From positions 1 through 22,922 of the IMG/VR virus record IMGVR_UViG_3300009506_002768: a stretch of DNA of 22,922 nucleotides. One strand, given 5' to 3'. Both the position numbers and the translations under genes were made by a program. The notes below the pieces were generated by a model, which was given only the letters and a program-made list of their open reading frames with translations, was not told the origin of the DNA and did no database searches. The stretch is from a virus. Shown here one piece after another: positions 1 to 6,635 of this stretch; position 1 is the first letter of the stretch; the number at the start of each line of letters is the position of its first letter.

Positions 1-123
1 GTGATCACGGCGAATGCCGAGGGCCAGCGGCTCATCGGTTATGCCATGGCGTCCGGCGTCCTTGGCGACATCCACGGCGTTCTGATCGATCGCGGCATTC
101 TGGCCGTGGCCGGCGTCGCCTAA
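1..123 (+). CDS. Capsid decoration/cement-type protein, C-terminal fragment
   Basis: An open frame enters from the left edge and ends at TAA 121-123, so only the last 40 residues are visible. They read as an alternating hydrophobic pattern (GQRLIGYAMASG, then GVLIDRGILAVAG). This resembles the end of small capsid cement/decoration proteins of the DUF2190 kind, which sit on the outside of the capsid shell. The position directly upstream of the major capsid gene is where such proteins lie in Mu/B3-like and lambda-like head operons. The start lies outside the window; the GTG at base 1 is only the edge codon. The family call is an inference from the short tail and gene order. Confidence 0.55.
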   Translation: MITANAEGQRLIGYAMASGVLGDIHGVLIDRGILAVAGVA

Positions 124-174
124 TCGTTCGGGTTTTGTTACCTGAATTCTCAGCAATAGTTTAGGAGCAAGGTT

Positions 175-1116
175 ATGTCCTCGGCACGTCCCTTTGTAAA
201 AAACCCGGCGCTGACCGCCATCGCCATGGGCTATAAAAACGGCGCCCATATCGCGGACCTGGTGCTGCCTCGCGTTCCCGTCCCGGGGGAGCAATTCAAA
301 TACACCGTCCACGGGAAGGAACACTTCATCATCGAAGACGACCTGGTGGGTCGGACCGGGCGGGTCAACCGCATCGAGTTCTCGGCCGGCCAGCAGGACG
401 GCTCGGTGGTGGATCGTGGCCTTGAGACGCCGATCCCGAAGTCCGACATCGACGCGGCGGCCCGGATGGCCAACTTCGACCCGAAGAACAACGCCTCGCT
501 GAAGCTGACCAAGAAGATCGATCTGGGTCGAGAGCTGCGGGTGGCGAACGCGGTGTTCAACCCCGCCGTCTATCCCATCGCGAACAAGACCACCCTGTCG
601 GGCACGGCCCAGTGGTCGGACTACGCCACCAACGCCAGCCGCCCGATCGATGACATCTACGATGCCCGGGAAGGCATGCTGATCAAGCCCAACACCCTGG
701 TGCTCGGTAGTACCGTGTTCAGCAAGCTGGTGCGCCACCCCCATATCATCCAGGCGATCCACGGGACCACGGGAGATAAGGGCGTGGCGACTCTGGAGCA
801 ACTGCGCAACCTGCTCAACTTCGAGCGTCTCCTGGTGGGCGAGGCCTGGCTGAACACCGCTAACAAGGGCCAGGCCGAGACGATGGCCCGCGCGTGGGGC
901 AATCACGCGGCGATGCTCTACATCGATCAGAACCTGGTAGACCCCGACGAAATCACCTTCGGCTTCAGTGCCACCTACGACACCCGGCTGGCCTGGGAGA
1001 AGGAGGACGAGAACATCGGCCTGCGCGGTGGCGTGGTGGTGCGGGTCGGCGAATCGATCAAGGAGATGATCACCGCCCCCGATGTTGGGTTTTTCTTTCA
1101 GGACGCTGTCGTCTGA
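175..1116 (+). CDS. Phage major capsid protein
   Basis: A 313-residue protein whose N-terminal half carries a pattern I recognise from phage major capsid proteins: an early 'A..Y.N...IAD.VLPRVPV' block (residues about 16-37), then a long acidic loop region and a 'GL..PIP..D' block around residues 83-92. The C-terminal third has the short beta-strand, charged-loop texture of an HK97-type shell protein. It would build the icosahedral head. A strong ribosome binding site (TTTAGGAG, 160-167) precedes the ATG, as expected for the most abundant virion protein. It follows the decoration-type gene and precedes head-completion genes. The length fits families of about 300-350 residues. The HK97 fold is inferred, not seen. 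Confidence 0.8.
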   Translation: MSSARPFVKNPALTAIAMGYKNGAHIADLVLPRVPVPGEQFKYTVHGKEHFIIEDDLVGRTGRVNRIEFSAGQQDGSVVDRGLETPIPKSDIDAAARMANFDPKNNASLKLTKKIDLGRELRVANAVFNPAVYPIANKTTLSGTAQWSDYATNASRPIDDIYDAREGMLIKPNTLVLGSTVFSKLVRHPHIIQAIHGTTGDKGVATLEQLRNLLNFERLLVGEAWLNTANKGQAETMARAWGNHAAMLYIDQNLVDPDEITFGFSATYDTRLAWEKEDENIGLRGGVVVRVGESIKEMITAPDVGFFFQDAVV

Positions 1117-1167
1117 TCGTCGGCGGATAGAGTCGCGGTTTTTTAATCTGAACTTGGAGCTTAAGAC

Positions 1168-1374
1168 ATGGCAAAACGCGAATTTTACGCCAACTGGAAG
1201 GTCGAGCACGGCGAAGGCCAGGGTAGGACCATCATCCTCCCGGGCAAAACGGGTGTGTTGGACGATACCGATCCGGCGGTGAAACGCTTGGTTGAGCGTG
1301 GAGCACTGACTCCCGTCCCGGAGAAGGCGCAGAACTCGGGGCAGGGCGCCGGTACCGGAAAGGACGGCAAGTAA
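1168..1374 (+). CDS. Small phage head-region protein, function unknown
   Basis: A 68-residue basic protein whose C-terminus is rich in Gly, Lys and Gln (after residue 50) and looks disordered. The ordered part holds 'PGKTGVLDDTDPAVKRLVERGAL', which reads as a short beta-turn-helix unit (shown by 'DPAVKRLVERG'). Small proteins with this kind of helix and a lysine-rich tail often lie between the capsid gene and the DUF1320/gp36 gene of Mu-like phages. Its stop overlaps the next start by one base (TAATG at 1372-1376), so translation is probably coupled. A role in head completion is a guess from position only. Confidence 0.65.
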   Translation: MAKREFYANWKVEHGEGQGRTIILPGKTGVLDDTDPAVKRLVERGALTPVPEKAQNSGQGAGTGKDGK

Positions 1375-1784
1375 TGCCCTACACCACGCAAGCCATCCTG
1401 ATCGAGGCCTTCGGCGAGGAGGAGCTCGTCGAGCTGCTCGATCGTGACCAGGACGAAGCCTCCGACGGCGGCGTTCTCGATCGCGCGATCGCCTATGCCG
1501 ACAGCGTCATCGATGGCTATCTGCGTGGCCGTTACACCCTGCCCATGACGGCGGCCCCGGCGCTCATCGTCGGGATCGCCAACGACCTCGTGCGTTATCG
1601 CCTCTACGACGCCAAGGCTCCGGAAGAGGTCGCCTCGCGCAACAAGCAAGCGATCGAGGACCTCAAGCGCATCGCCGCCGGCGTCATCGTTCTCGACGCG
1701 GCGGAGGCCTCGCGGTCTTCGTCGCTGACTGCCTTTGAGGCCTCCGAGCGAATTTTCACGGCGCAGACCCTGGAGGCGTTCTGA
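1374..1784 (+). CDS. DUF1320 / Mu gp36-like head-completion protein
   Basis: A 136-residue, mostly helical protein. Residues 38-55 hold the 'AIAYADSVIDGYLRGRYTLP' signature typical of the DUF1320 (Mu gp36) family, followed by a helix with 'NDLVRYRLYD' near residue 70. Family members act at the head-tail junction of Mu-like phages, like the small helical adaptor proteins of other siphophages. It starts on a TAATG overlap with the upstream gene and ends on a TGATG overlap with the gpG-like gene, so the three are one translational unit. The family call is from the recognised motif; the adaptor role is inferred from the family and position. Confidence 0.8.
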   Translation: MPYTTQAILIEAFGEEELVELLDRDQDEASDGGVLDRAIAYADSVIDGYLRGRYTLPMTAAPALIVGIANDLVRYRLYDAKAPEEVASRNKQAIEDLKRIAAGVIVLDAAEASRSSSLTAFEASERIFTAQTLEAF

Positions 1785-2272
1785 TGACCGACGGCATCGA
1801 GATCAACATCGACGACGCGGCGGTCCTGCTGAAGTTCGAGCGCATCAACCAGCAAGCCAGCCACTTGTTGCCCCTGCATCGGGCCATCGGCTCGTCTTTC
1901 CTGTCGCGCATCAATCTGGGATTCCGGCGAGGCGTGGACCCCTACGGCCAGTCCTGGGCGCCGGTCGCCCGGGCCGGGCAGCCGTTGCGGGATACCGGAC
2001 GCCTGCAGAGAAGCCTCACCACCCAGGCCAGCAACAGCCAGGCGGCGGTGGGCACCAACGTGATCTATGCGCCGGTGCATCAGTTCGGAGCGACGATCCG
2101 ACCCAGGGTCGCGCCGTGGCTGGTGTTCAAGGTGGGAGGCAAGTGGGTGAAGACCAAGAAGGTCAATATAAAACCTCGTCCCTTCATGCCCATCGTCCGA
2201 GGCAACATCCTGCTGCCCCAGGCGTGGAAGGACAGTGCGCTCAACGCGGTGAAGAACCATCTGGGGGTATGA
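1784..2272 (+). CDS. Phage virion morphogenesis protein, Mu gpG-like
   Basis: A 162-residue protein with the features of the phage virion morphogenesis family (Mu gpG, P2 gpS): a helical N-terminus, then 'RGVDPYGQSWAPV' (about residues 47-59), then 'LRDTGRLQRSLT' (about 67-78) and a later 'YAPVHQFGATI' (about 92-102). Members are involved in tail completion or joining tails to heads. The basic stretch 'KVGGKWVKTKKVNIKPRPF' near residue 115-133 is also usual, as is the PF..P tail motif that follows. It starts within the stop of the gp36-like gene and is followed after 3 bases by the gp37-like gene. The order capsid, gp36, gpG, gp37 is close to Mu/B3-type operons. Confidence 0.85.
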   Translation: MTDGIEINIDDAAVLLKFERINQQASHLLPLHRAIGSSFLSRINLGFRRGVDPYGQSWAPVARAGQPLRDTGRLQRSLTTQASNSQAAVGTNVIYAPVHQFGATIRPRVAPWLVFKVGGKWVKTKKVNIKPRPFMPIVRGNILLPQAWKDSALNAVKNHLGV

Positions 2273-2275
2273 ATC

Positions 2276-2704
2276 GTGAGTTTCCTGGACGCCGAAGACG
2301 CCCTCATCGAGCGCTACCAGCAGCGGGTCAGCGCGCGGATCTACAGTTCCGACGAACTCGCGCAGATCGAGGAAAAGGCCCAGGTGGCGCCCTCGGTCCA
2401 TGTCATTTACGACGGCTGGGCACCCACCAATGAGGTCGGTCAAGGGTCCGTGCAGGAGATCGAGCACCGCTGGCTCGCGGTGGTTTGCGTCCGAAGTTCG
2501 AGTCAACGCAATCAGTCGGCGGGCAAGCGCCAGAAGGCCTCGGAGATCATCGACGAGGTGATCCGGGCGAGCATCGGTTGGCGACCGGGCCAAGGCTATA
2601 AGCCGTTGCGGTTCGCGGACTCGCCGAAGCCGGCCTACAGCGACGCGGGGTTTGCCTATTTCCCGTTGGCGTTCGCCACCCGGACACAGCATCGGGCCTA
2701 TTAG
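2276..2704 (+). CDS. Mu gp37-like (DUF1834-type) tail-terminator candidate
   Basis: A 142-residue protein starting with GTG three bases after the upstream stop; a G-rich ribosome binding site lies at 2263-2267 inside the upstream gene and no ATG is available nearby in this frame. It has an N-terminal helix, a central strand pair ('PSVHVIYDGWAP', 'HRWLAVVCVRSS'), then a helix ('ASEIIDEVIRASIGW') and ends in short strands. This alpha/beta layout matches gp37/DUF1834-type and lambda gpU-like tail terminators, which cap the tail tube and join it to the head. The position between gpG-like and tail tube genes agrees. Sequence motifs alone would not settle the family, so the call rests partly on order and length. 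Confidence 0.65.
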   Translation: MSFLDAEDALIERYQQRVSARIYSSDELAQIEEKAQVAPSVHVIYDGWAPTNEVGQGSVQEIEHRWLAVVCVRSSSQRNQSAGKRQKASEIIDEVIRASIGWRPGQGYKPLRFADSPKPAYSDAGFAYFPLAFATRTQHRAY

Positions 2705-2729
2705 GCGCGTATCCATCCACCAGCAAGTG

Positions 2730-2740
2730 TAGGAGAAACC
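2730..2740 (+). promoter_or_regulatory. Strong ribosome binding site of the tail tube gene
   Basis: TAGGAGAAACC lies 4 bases before the ATG at 2745, in a 40-base gap between genes. The identical 11-base string precedes the ATG at 5863. Most other genes in this operon have weak sites inside the upstream gene, so these two are probably among the most highly translated. Confidence 0.7.
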
Positions 2741-2744
2741 GCAC

Positions 2745-3479
2745 ATGCAAGACTTCAGCTACAGCGGCTCGGGCAAGATCTACATGCGGGAGGTCGGCGC
2801 GAGCACCGGCCTGATCCAGGTGGGCAACGCCTCGGAGTGCAAGCTGGCGATCAGCGAGGACACCAAGGAGTTGCCGGACTATACCAAGCCGGGAGGAGGT
2901 ACCTACAACGAGATGCGCCGCATCAAGGCCGCGGAGTTCAACGCGACGCTTCATGATCTCGATGCGACCAATCTGGCCCGGGTGCAGTTCGGAGATGTGA
3001 GCAGCGTGACCGGGGCCACGCTCTCGACTCCCGAGAGTGTCACCGCGAAGCTTGGTGCGCTGGTGGAGTTCGTGCATCCCAGTGCGACGGCGGTGGTCGT
3101 TAAGGATCAAACGGATGCGACCACCTACGTCGAGGGGACCGATTATGAACTCTCGGCGGCGGGTATCACCTGCCTGACCGGCGGCGGCATTACCCAGGAC
3201 CAGGTGCTGCACGTGACGTACACCTACCCGGACTACGACATTGTCGAGGCTCTGAGAAATTCTTCCAAGGAATATGAGGTTCTGTTCGAGGGCCTGAACG
3301 AGGCCCGCTCCGGTAAGGCGGTGTTGGTCAAGCTGCACCGGGTCAAGATCGGCGCGGCCGACAGCCTGGACCTGATCGGAGACAACTACGCCGGCCTGAA
3401 GGTCAGCGGCAAGCTGCTCAAGGACACGACGAAGACCGGGAACTTCTCGCAGTATTTCCGCGAAATGGTCGTGATCTAA
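2745..3479 (+). CDS. Phage tail tube protein
   Basis: A 244-residue, beta-rich protein. The C-terminal half has the pattern I associate with phage tail tube proteins: 'EVLFEGLNEARSGKAVLVKLHRV' region (about residues 178-200), then 'LIGDNYAGLKVSGKLLKDTT' and a short 'SQYFREMVV' end. The centre (about residues 105-165) has an inserted beta-domain with 'YVEGTDYELSAAG', as in tube proteins with surface decorations. It polymerises into the tail tube. It has one of the two strongest ribosome binding sites in the operon and lies after the terminator-type gene and before the tape measure. No sheath gene is seen beside it, so a non-contractile tail is favoured. Confidence 0.8.
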   Translation: MQDFSYSGSGKIYMREVGASTGLIQVGNASECKLAISEDTKELPDYTKPGGGTYNEMRRIKAAEFNATLHDLDATNLARVQFGDVSSVTGATLSTPESVTAKLGALVEFVHPSATAVVVKDQTDATTYVEGTDYELSAAGITCLTGGGITQDQVLHVTYTYPDYDIVEALRNSSKEYEVLFEGLNEARSGKAVLVKLHRVKIGAADSLDLIGDNYAGLKVSGKLLKDTTKTGNFSQYFREMVVI

Positions 3480-3480
3480 G

Positions 3481-3786
3481 ATGACCGAAATCACCGCTGA
3501 GAGAACGATGATCCAGACGCGTCTCGCCAACATCGAGAAGAAGCTTGATGAGCTGCAGGATGTGATGGTGGCTCTGGCCCGGGTCGAGGAGCGTCTGAGC
3601 AACCATCTGAACGGCGTCGAGCGACTCGGACACAAGGTGGACGATCATGAAGACCGCATCGTCGCGCTGGAAAAGGAGGTTGCCGGCAATAGCCGGATTT
3701 CGCGGGCCGTGGAACGCATTGGGTGGATGGTCGTCAGCCTGCTCTTTTCGGTGTTGGGGTATCTGGCCAAGGTATTGTGGGATTGA
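3481..3786 (+). CDS. Coiled-coil protein with one C-terminal membrane helix
   Basis: A 101-residue protein starting one base after the tail tube stop. Residues about 5-70 are a heptad-rich coiled coil (repeats such as 'LANIEKKLDEL', 'RVEERLSNHLNGVERLGHKVDDHEDRI' region). Residues about 77-98 are a single hydrophobic segment ('GWMVVSLLFSVLGYLAKVLW') ending in D. This layout, coiled coil then one membrane helix, recalls XhlA-like holin/haemolysin-associated proteins and some tail-region proteins. Its place between tail tube and tape measure, where tail assembly chaperones usually lie, is odd for a lysis protein. I do not assign a function. Its TGA at 3784-3786 overlaps the GAGGAA ribosome site of the next gene. 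Confidence 0.7.
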   Translation: MTEITAERTMIQTRLANIEKKLDELQDVMVALARVEERLSNHLNGVERLGHKVDDHEDRIVALEKEVAGNSRISRAVERIGWMVVSLLFSVLGYLAKVLWD

Positions 3787-3795
3787 GGAAGCTTG

Positions 3796-5397
3796 ATGTT
3801 CGGCGATATCGTCCAGCAAGCCGTCAACAATCAATACAACGGCACTTTTCGGCTGATCCTCGATGTGACCCTGGCGAATCCGGTAACGCCGGGGAATCTG
3901 ATCCTTTGTGCACTGGCCTGGCAGGAATCCAATACACCATCCGGTTTCCAGGGAGCGGCCGCCCTGGCCGAGGTGACGAGTCGTTCAGCCGCTCATGACG
4001 GGCAATATCAAACGCTCTTTTATCGCGTTGTTCAAAGCGCCTCCGACAGCCAGAACATCGGCGTGGACTTCGGTACTGACAATGCGCGCTACTGCGGCAT
4101 CTGGGTGGCGGAGATTGAAGGTCCTTTCGACGCAAATCCCTTCGACAGCCACGCCTACAACCCCCAGGCCAATCCCGGAACGGCCACCGACGCGATTCAA
4201 TCGGGAACGATCACGCCCTCGGTGGACGGGTGTTTCCTCGCTGCGTTCACGCAAAACACCAGCAACCTGCCGACCACGGTGCTCTCCGGCGGTACCGGCT
4301 GGACGATGGGTGCACAGGCGAGCAACGGCTCCTTTGGTGGAGAGGTGAAGGTTCAGACCACCGCCGCGGCGATCCTGGCGACCTTCAGTCAGACGGTTTC
4401 GAACAGCAACAAGACTACGGGGATTTTCGCGTTCAAGCCCGGTGCCACAGCCAACGTAGACGTGGCGGCGGATCCCATCGGTGCGGTCGGTTCGATGTCA
4501 GGCAGTGGGCAGATGGCGGTTTCTCCGCCCGTCGCTCCCATTGCCTGCTCGGTGTCGCTGTTCGGTCAAAAGATCCTATCGGTGCAGCGCTTGGCATCGG
4601 CCATCGCGGCCACCGGCAGCCTGTCGGGGCTTGCCGCGATCACCGAGGTGGTGCTGATCAACGCCGATCCCATCGCGGCCTCCAGTCAACTCGCTGCAGG
4701 AAACCATCTATCCGTAAACCGAGCTGTGGATCCCATAGCTGCGGCCGGCGATCTGTTGGCCCAGGTGTCCCTTTCCGTGAATCGTCTGACGACTGCCATC
4801 ACCGCAGGGGGAAGTTTGGACGCCACGGTGGTCACCAGCAACGGCGTCGTGCTTACAGCCGATCCCATCGCGACTACGGGTTCGATCGAGGGACAAGCGT
4901 CAATTGCTGTGGATATCGCCGCGCAGTTGATCGGCGCTAACGGCCAACTGTTGGGAACGGTCATTGTGACCTCTCCCGGAAATGTGCTGATCAACGCCGG
5001 CCCCATCCAGGTCGTCGGCGAGCTCCAGGGAGCTCCCGTGATCGATGTACAGCAGAACGGAATGATCGGCGCCAACGGATTGGTCGACGGCGTCGCATTC
5101 ACCGGCCTGGTGGTTCAAGCCACGCCCATCGCCGGCGCGGGCACCCTGGCTGGCGGTTACGAGATTTCCGTGGATCTTCCGGCCAACGTGATCAGCAGCT
5201 TCGGCGAGCTCACCGGTGAGGTGATCCAGAATGTGCTCCAGGCCGCCGCGGCCATCGTGGCCCAGGGGGAGCTGGTGGGTACCGCACAGATCATCGGTCC
5301 CGGGCAGCTGGGGGTGATCACCCGGCCCGGGATCATCAGCAACACGCCGCGCTACGCGGTGATCTCCATCACGCCCCGCCGCGGCGTGCTCCATTAA
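3796..5397 (+). CDS. Large repeat-containing virion protein (fibre or decoration candidate)
   Basis: A 533-residue protein. TTG at 3793 and ATG at 3796 are adjacent; I chose ATG because GAGGAA (3785-3790) is then better spaced. Residues about 1-220 form a beta-rich globular domain (opening 'DVTLANPVTPGNLIL', closing 'TTGIFAFKPG') that resembles lectin-like domains of phage and secreted proteins. Residues about 222-501 are about 13 degenerate repeats of 20-26 residues with the pattern A-[DT]-P-I-x-A-x-G-x-L-x-G-x-x-x-I-x-V. The last 30 residues are a short Pro/Arg-rich end. Regular strand-turn repeats suggest a solenoid or shaft, such as a tail fibre or tail decoration. It lies between tail tube and tape measure. 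The exact family is unknown to me. Confidence 0.7.
   Translation: MFGDIVQQAVNNQYNGTFRLILDVTLANPVTPGNLILCALAWQESNTPSGFQGAAALAEVTSRSAAHDGQYQTLFYRVVQSASDSQNIGVDFGTDNARYCGIWVAEIEGPFDANPFDSHAYNPQANPGTATDAIQSGTITPSVDGCFLAAFTQNTSNLPTTVLSGGTGWTMGAQASNGSFGGEVKVQTTAAAILATFSQTVSNSNKTTGIFAFKPGATANVDVAADPIGAVGSMSGSGQMAVSPPVAPIACSVSLFGQKILSVQRLASAIAATGSLSGLAAITEVVLINADPIAASSQLAAGNHLSVNRAVDPIAAAGDLLAQVSLSVNRLTTAITAGGSLDATVVTSNGVVLTADPIATTGSIEGQASIAVDIAAQLIGANGQLLGTVIVTSPGNVLINAGPIQVVGELQGAPVIDVQQNGMIGANGLVDGVAFTGLVVQATPIAGAGTLAGGYEISVDLPANVISSFGELTGEVIQNVLQAAAAIVAQGELVGTAQIIGPGQLGVITRPGIISNTPRYAVISITPRRGVLH
4462..5298 (+). repeat. About 13 degenerate 20-26 residue protein repeats
   Basis: Within the large virion protein, units of the type ADPIAxxGxLxGxxxIxV recur about every 60-80 bases, for example near 4468 (ADPIGAVGSMSG), 4660 (ADPIAASSQLAA), 4858 (ADPIATTGSIEG) and 5125 (ATPIAGAGTLAG). 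The unit length varies and the DNA has diverged, so this is an old protein-level repeat. It is not a recent tandem DNA repeat. Confidence 0.75.
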
Positions 5398-5409
5398 GAG
5401 GATTTCGAC

Positions 5410-5844
5410 ATGGCCGAGACAGCGAAGCCCAAACTGCCCTCCTGGGCCACCTGGGACAGGGAGCAGGTGATCGTGGACATGGATGCGGTCTATCCCCGGT
5501 ATCTCGGGCAGCTGGAGCTCGAGGCCAGCCAGTACGCCACCGGCGTGGTGAAGCTCTGCATCACCCGGGACCTGGCAGAGATGCTGGGTATCGAGGGCGT
5601 CATGGTTCGTTTCAAGGGTTCCTCCGCCTGGAAGCTGGCCAGCCTTCCCCACGGCCTGCCGCAGCGTCACCGGATCGCCTACCAGGACAAATGCCAAACG
5701 GTCCCCGCTGAGGAGCGTCAGTCCCTGGATGAGGCTTGGCGGCAGCTGCAGGCGCACAGCCACGACGAAGGCATCAAGGACGGTGGCAAGTTCCGGGATC
5801 GGCTGATCCAGAAGCGTGCCGCCCAGGCCCTGGCCGGCGAATAA
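5410..5844 (+). CDS. Tail-region protein of unknown function
   Basis: A 144-residue protein with a GAGGA ribosome site 8 bases before the ATG. The middle (about residues 45-80) has 'CITRDLAEMLGIEGVMVRFKGSSAW', a small alpha/beta unit. The C-terminal 45 residues are a charged helix ('SLDEAWRQLQAHSHDE', 'FRDRLIQKRAAQALAGE'). I do not recognise the family. Its position upstream of the tape measure is where tail assembly chaperones lie, and the helical charged end would fit, but there is no slippery site or overlapping extension frame of the lambda G/GT kind. It is followed by the second strong ribosome binding site of the operon. Confidence 0.6.
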   Translation: MAETAKPKLPSWATWDREQVIVDMDAVYPRYLGQLELEASQYATGVVKLCITRDLAEMLGIEGVMVRFKGSSAWKLASLPHGLPQRHRIAYQDKCQTVPAEERQSLDEAWRQLQAHSHDEGIKDGGKFRDRLIQKRAAQALAGE

Positions 5845-5848
5845 GATT

Positions 5849-5859
5849 TAGGAGAAACC
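5849..5859 (+). promoter_or_regulatory. Strong ribosome binding site shared in sequence with the tail tube gene
   Basis: TAGGAGAAACC, identical over 11 bases to the site before the tail tube gene at 2730-2740, lies 3 bases before the ATG at 5863. It predicts high translation of the small protein that follows. Confidence 0.65.
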
Positions 5860-5862
5860 ACC

Positions 5863-6282
5863 ATGGCAATGAGCAATCTTTTTAAGGGCCGGCTGCTGGG
5901 AGCGATGCTGGACGGGGCCACCGTCAAAGGTATCCTGATGGCGTCCGGTTTCGTCTTCAACATCGACACCCACGACGGCTATTCCAACGTCTCCGCCAAC
6001 GAATTGGCCAACGGCAACGGTTACACCACCGGCGGGGCCACCCTGGCCGGTTACGCCCTGGCGGTGGACGACGTGAACGACCGGGCGGATGCCACCTGGT
6101 CCAACATCGTCTGGACCGCGGCGGGAGGCTCCATCGGTCCCAGCCCGGCCCTGGTGCTCTTTATCGACTCCGACACGGTAACTCCCGATGTAAACATCGG
6201 CGATGTCCCCTTCGGCAGCGACCAGACGGCCACCGACGGCGGCACCTTCACCGTTTCCAACCCCACCGTGCGGATTGTCTAA
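5863..6282 (+). CDS. Small phage structural protein, probably abundant in virion
   Basis: A 139-residue protein with 'DTHDGYSNVSANELANGNGYTTGGATLAGYAL' at about residues 32-62, a motif I have met in hypothetical virion proteins of many siphophages. It is followed by 'VWTAAGGSIGPSPALVLFIDSD', which looks like a beta-sandwich. It is small, lacks Cys and is rich in Gly, Asn and Thr, as expected for a particle surface protein. The strong ribosome site identical to that of the tail tube gene supports high expression. It may be a decoration or tail-tip component; the family's function is not known to me. Confidence 0.65.
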   Translation: MAMSNLFKGRLLGAMLDGATVKGILMASGFVFNIDTHDGYSNVSANELANGNGYTTGGATLAGYALAVDDVNDRADATWSNIVWTAAGGSIGPSPALVLFIDSDTVTPDVNIGDVPFGSDQTATDGGTFTVSNPTVRIV

Positions 6283-6294
6283 AGGCCTCTCGTC

Positions 6295-6630
6295 GTGATC
6301 CGGGAGCCCATCTACCTCAGCCACGACAACGCCAACCACCTGTTTCTCACCGAGGACCGGCGGGTGGTCGGCTTGTCGTCGGTGACCCGGGTGATCCTCA
6401 CCATCAACGGAACGGATTATGACTCCGACGATCTGGGTCCCAGCCGTATCTGGTGGAGCGACCAGGAGCTCTGCGAGCAGGACGGCCAGCTCCATGACGC
6501 ACTGAAGTTCAAGCTGGGGGATCAAGCCATCCCCAAGGGGAGGCACCTCAACTGCCGGTTAACTCTGTTCGATGTGAGCAACCCAAACGGCCTCGTATGG
6601 CATGACGGGCTCACCTTCGTCGTCAAGTAG
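6295..6630 (+). CDS. Small phage structural protein paired with the upstream gene
   Basis: A 111-residue protein starting with GTG 12 bases after the upstream stop; only a weak AAAGG site precedes it and there is no nearby in-frame ATG. It begins 'REPIYLSHDNANHLFLT', has a strand 'SSVTRVILTINGT' and ends with 'RLTLFDVSNPNGLVWHDGLTF'. This matches a beta-sandwich type of small phage protein that I recall lying next to the 'SANELANGNGYT' protein in other phages. Its role is unknown. It lies 5 bases before the tape measure. Confidence 0.65.
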   Translation: MIREPIYLSHDNANHLFLTEDRRVVGLSSVTRVILTINGTDYDSDDLGPSRIWWSDQELCEQDGQLHDALKFKLGDQAIPKGRHLNCRLTLFDVSNPNGLVWHDGLTFVVK

Positions 6631-6635
6631 GTTGC

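Noticed and set aside
1604-3635. Two long - strand frames opposite the gpG-like, gp37-like and tail tube genes
   Set aside because: They are antisense shadows of a tightly packed + strand operon, with no ribosome site and no known motif.
5410-5844. Tail assembly chaperone pair with frameshift
   Set aside because: The position fits, but no slippery sequence or overlapping second frame leading into the tape measure gene is seen.
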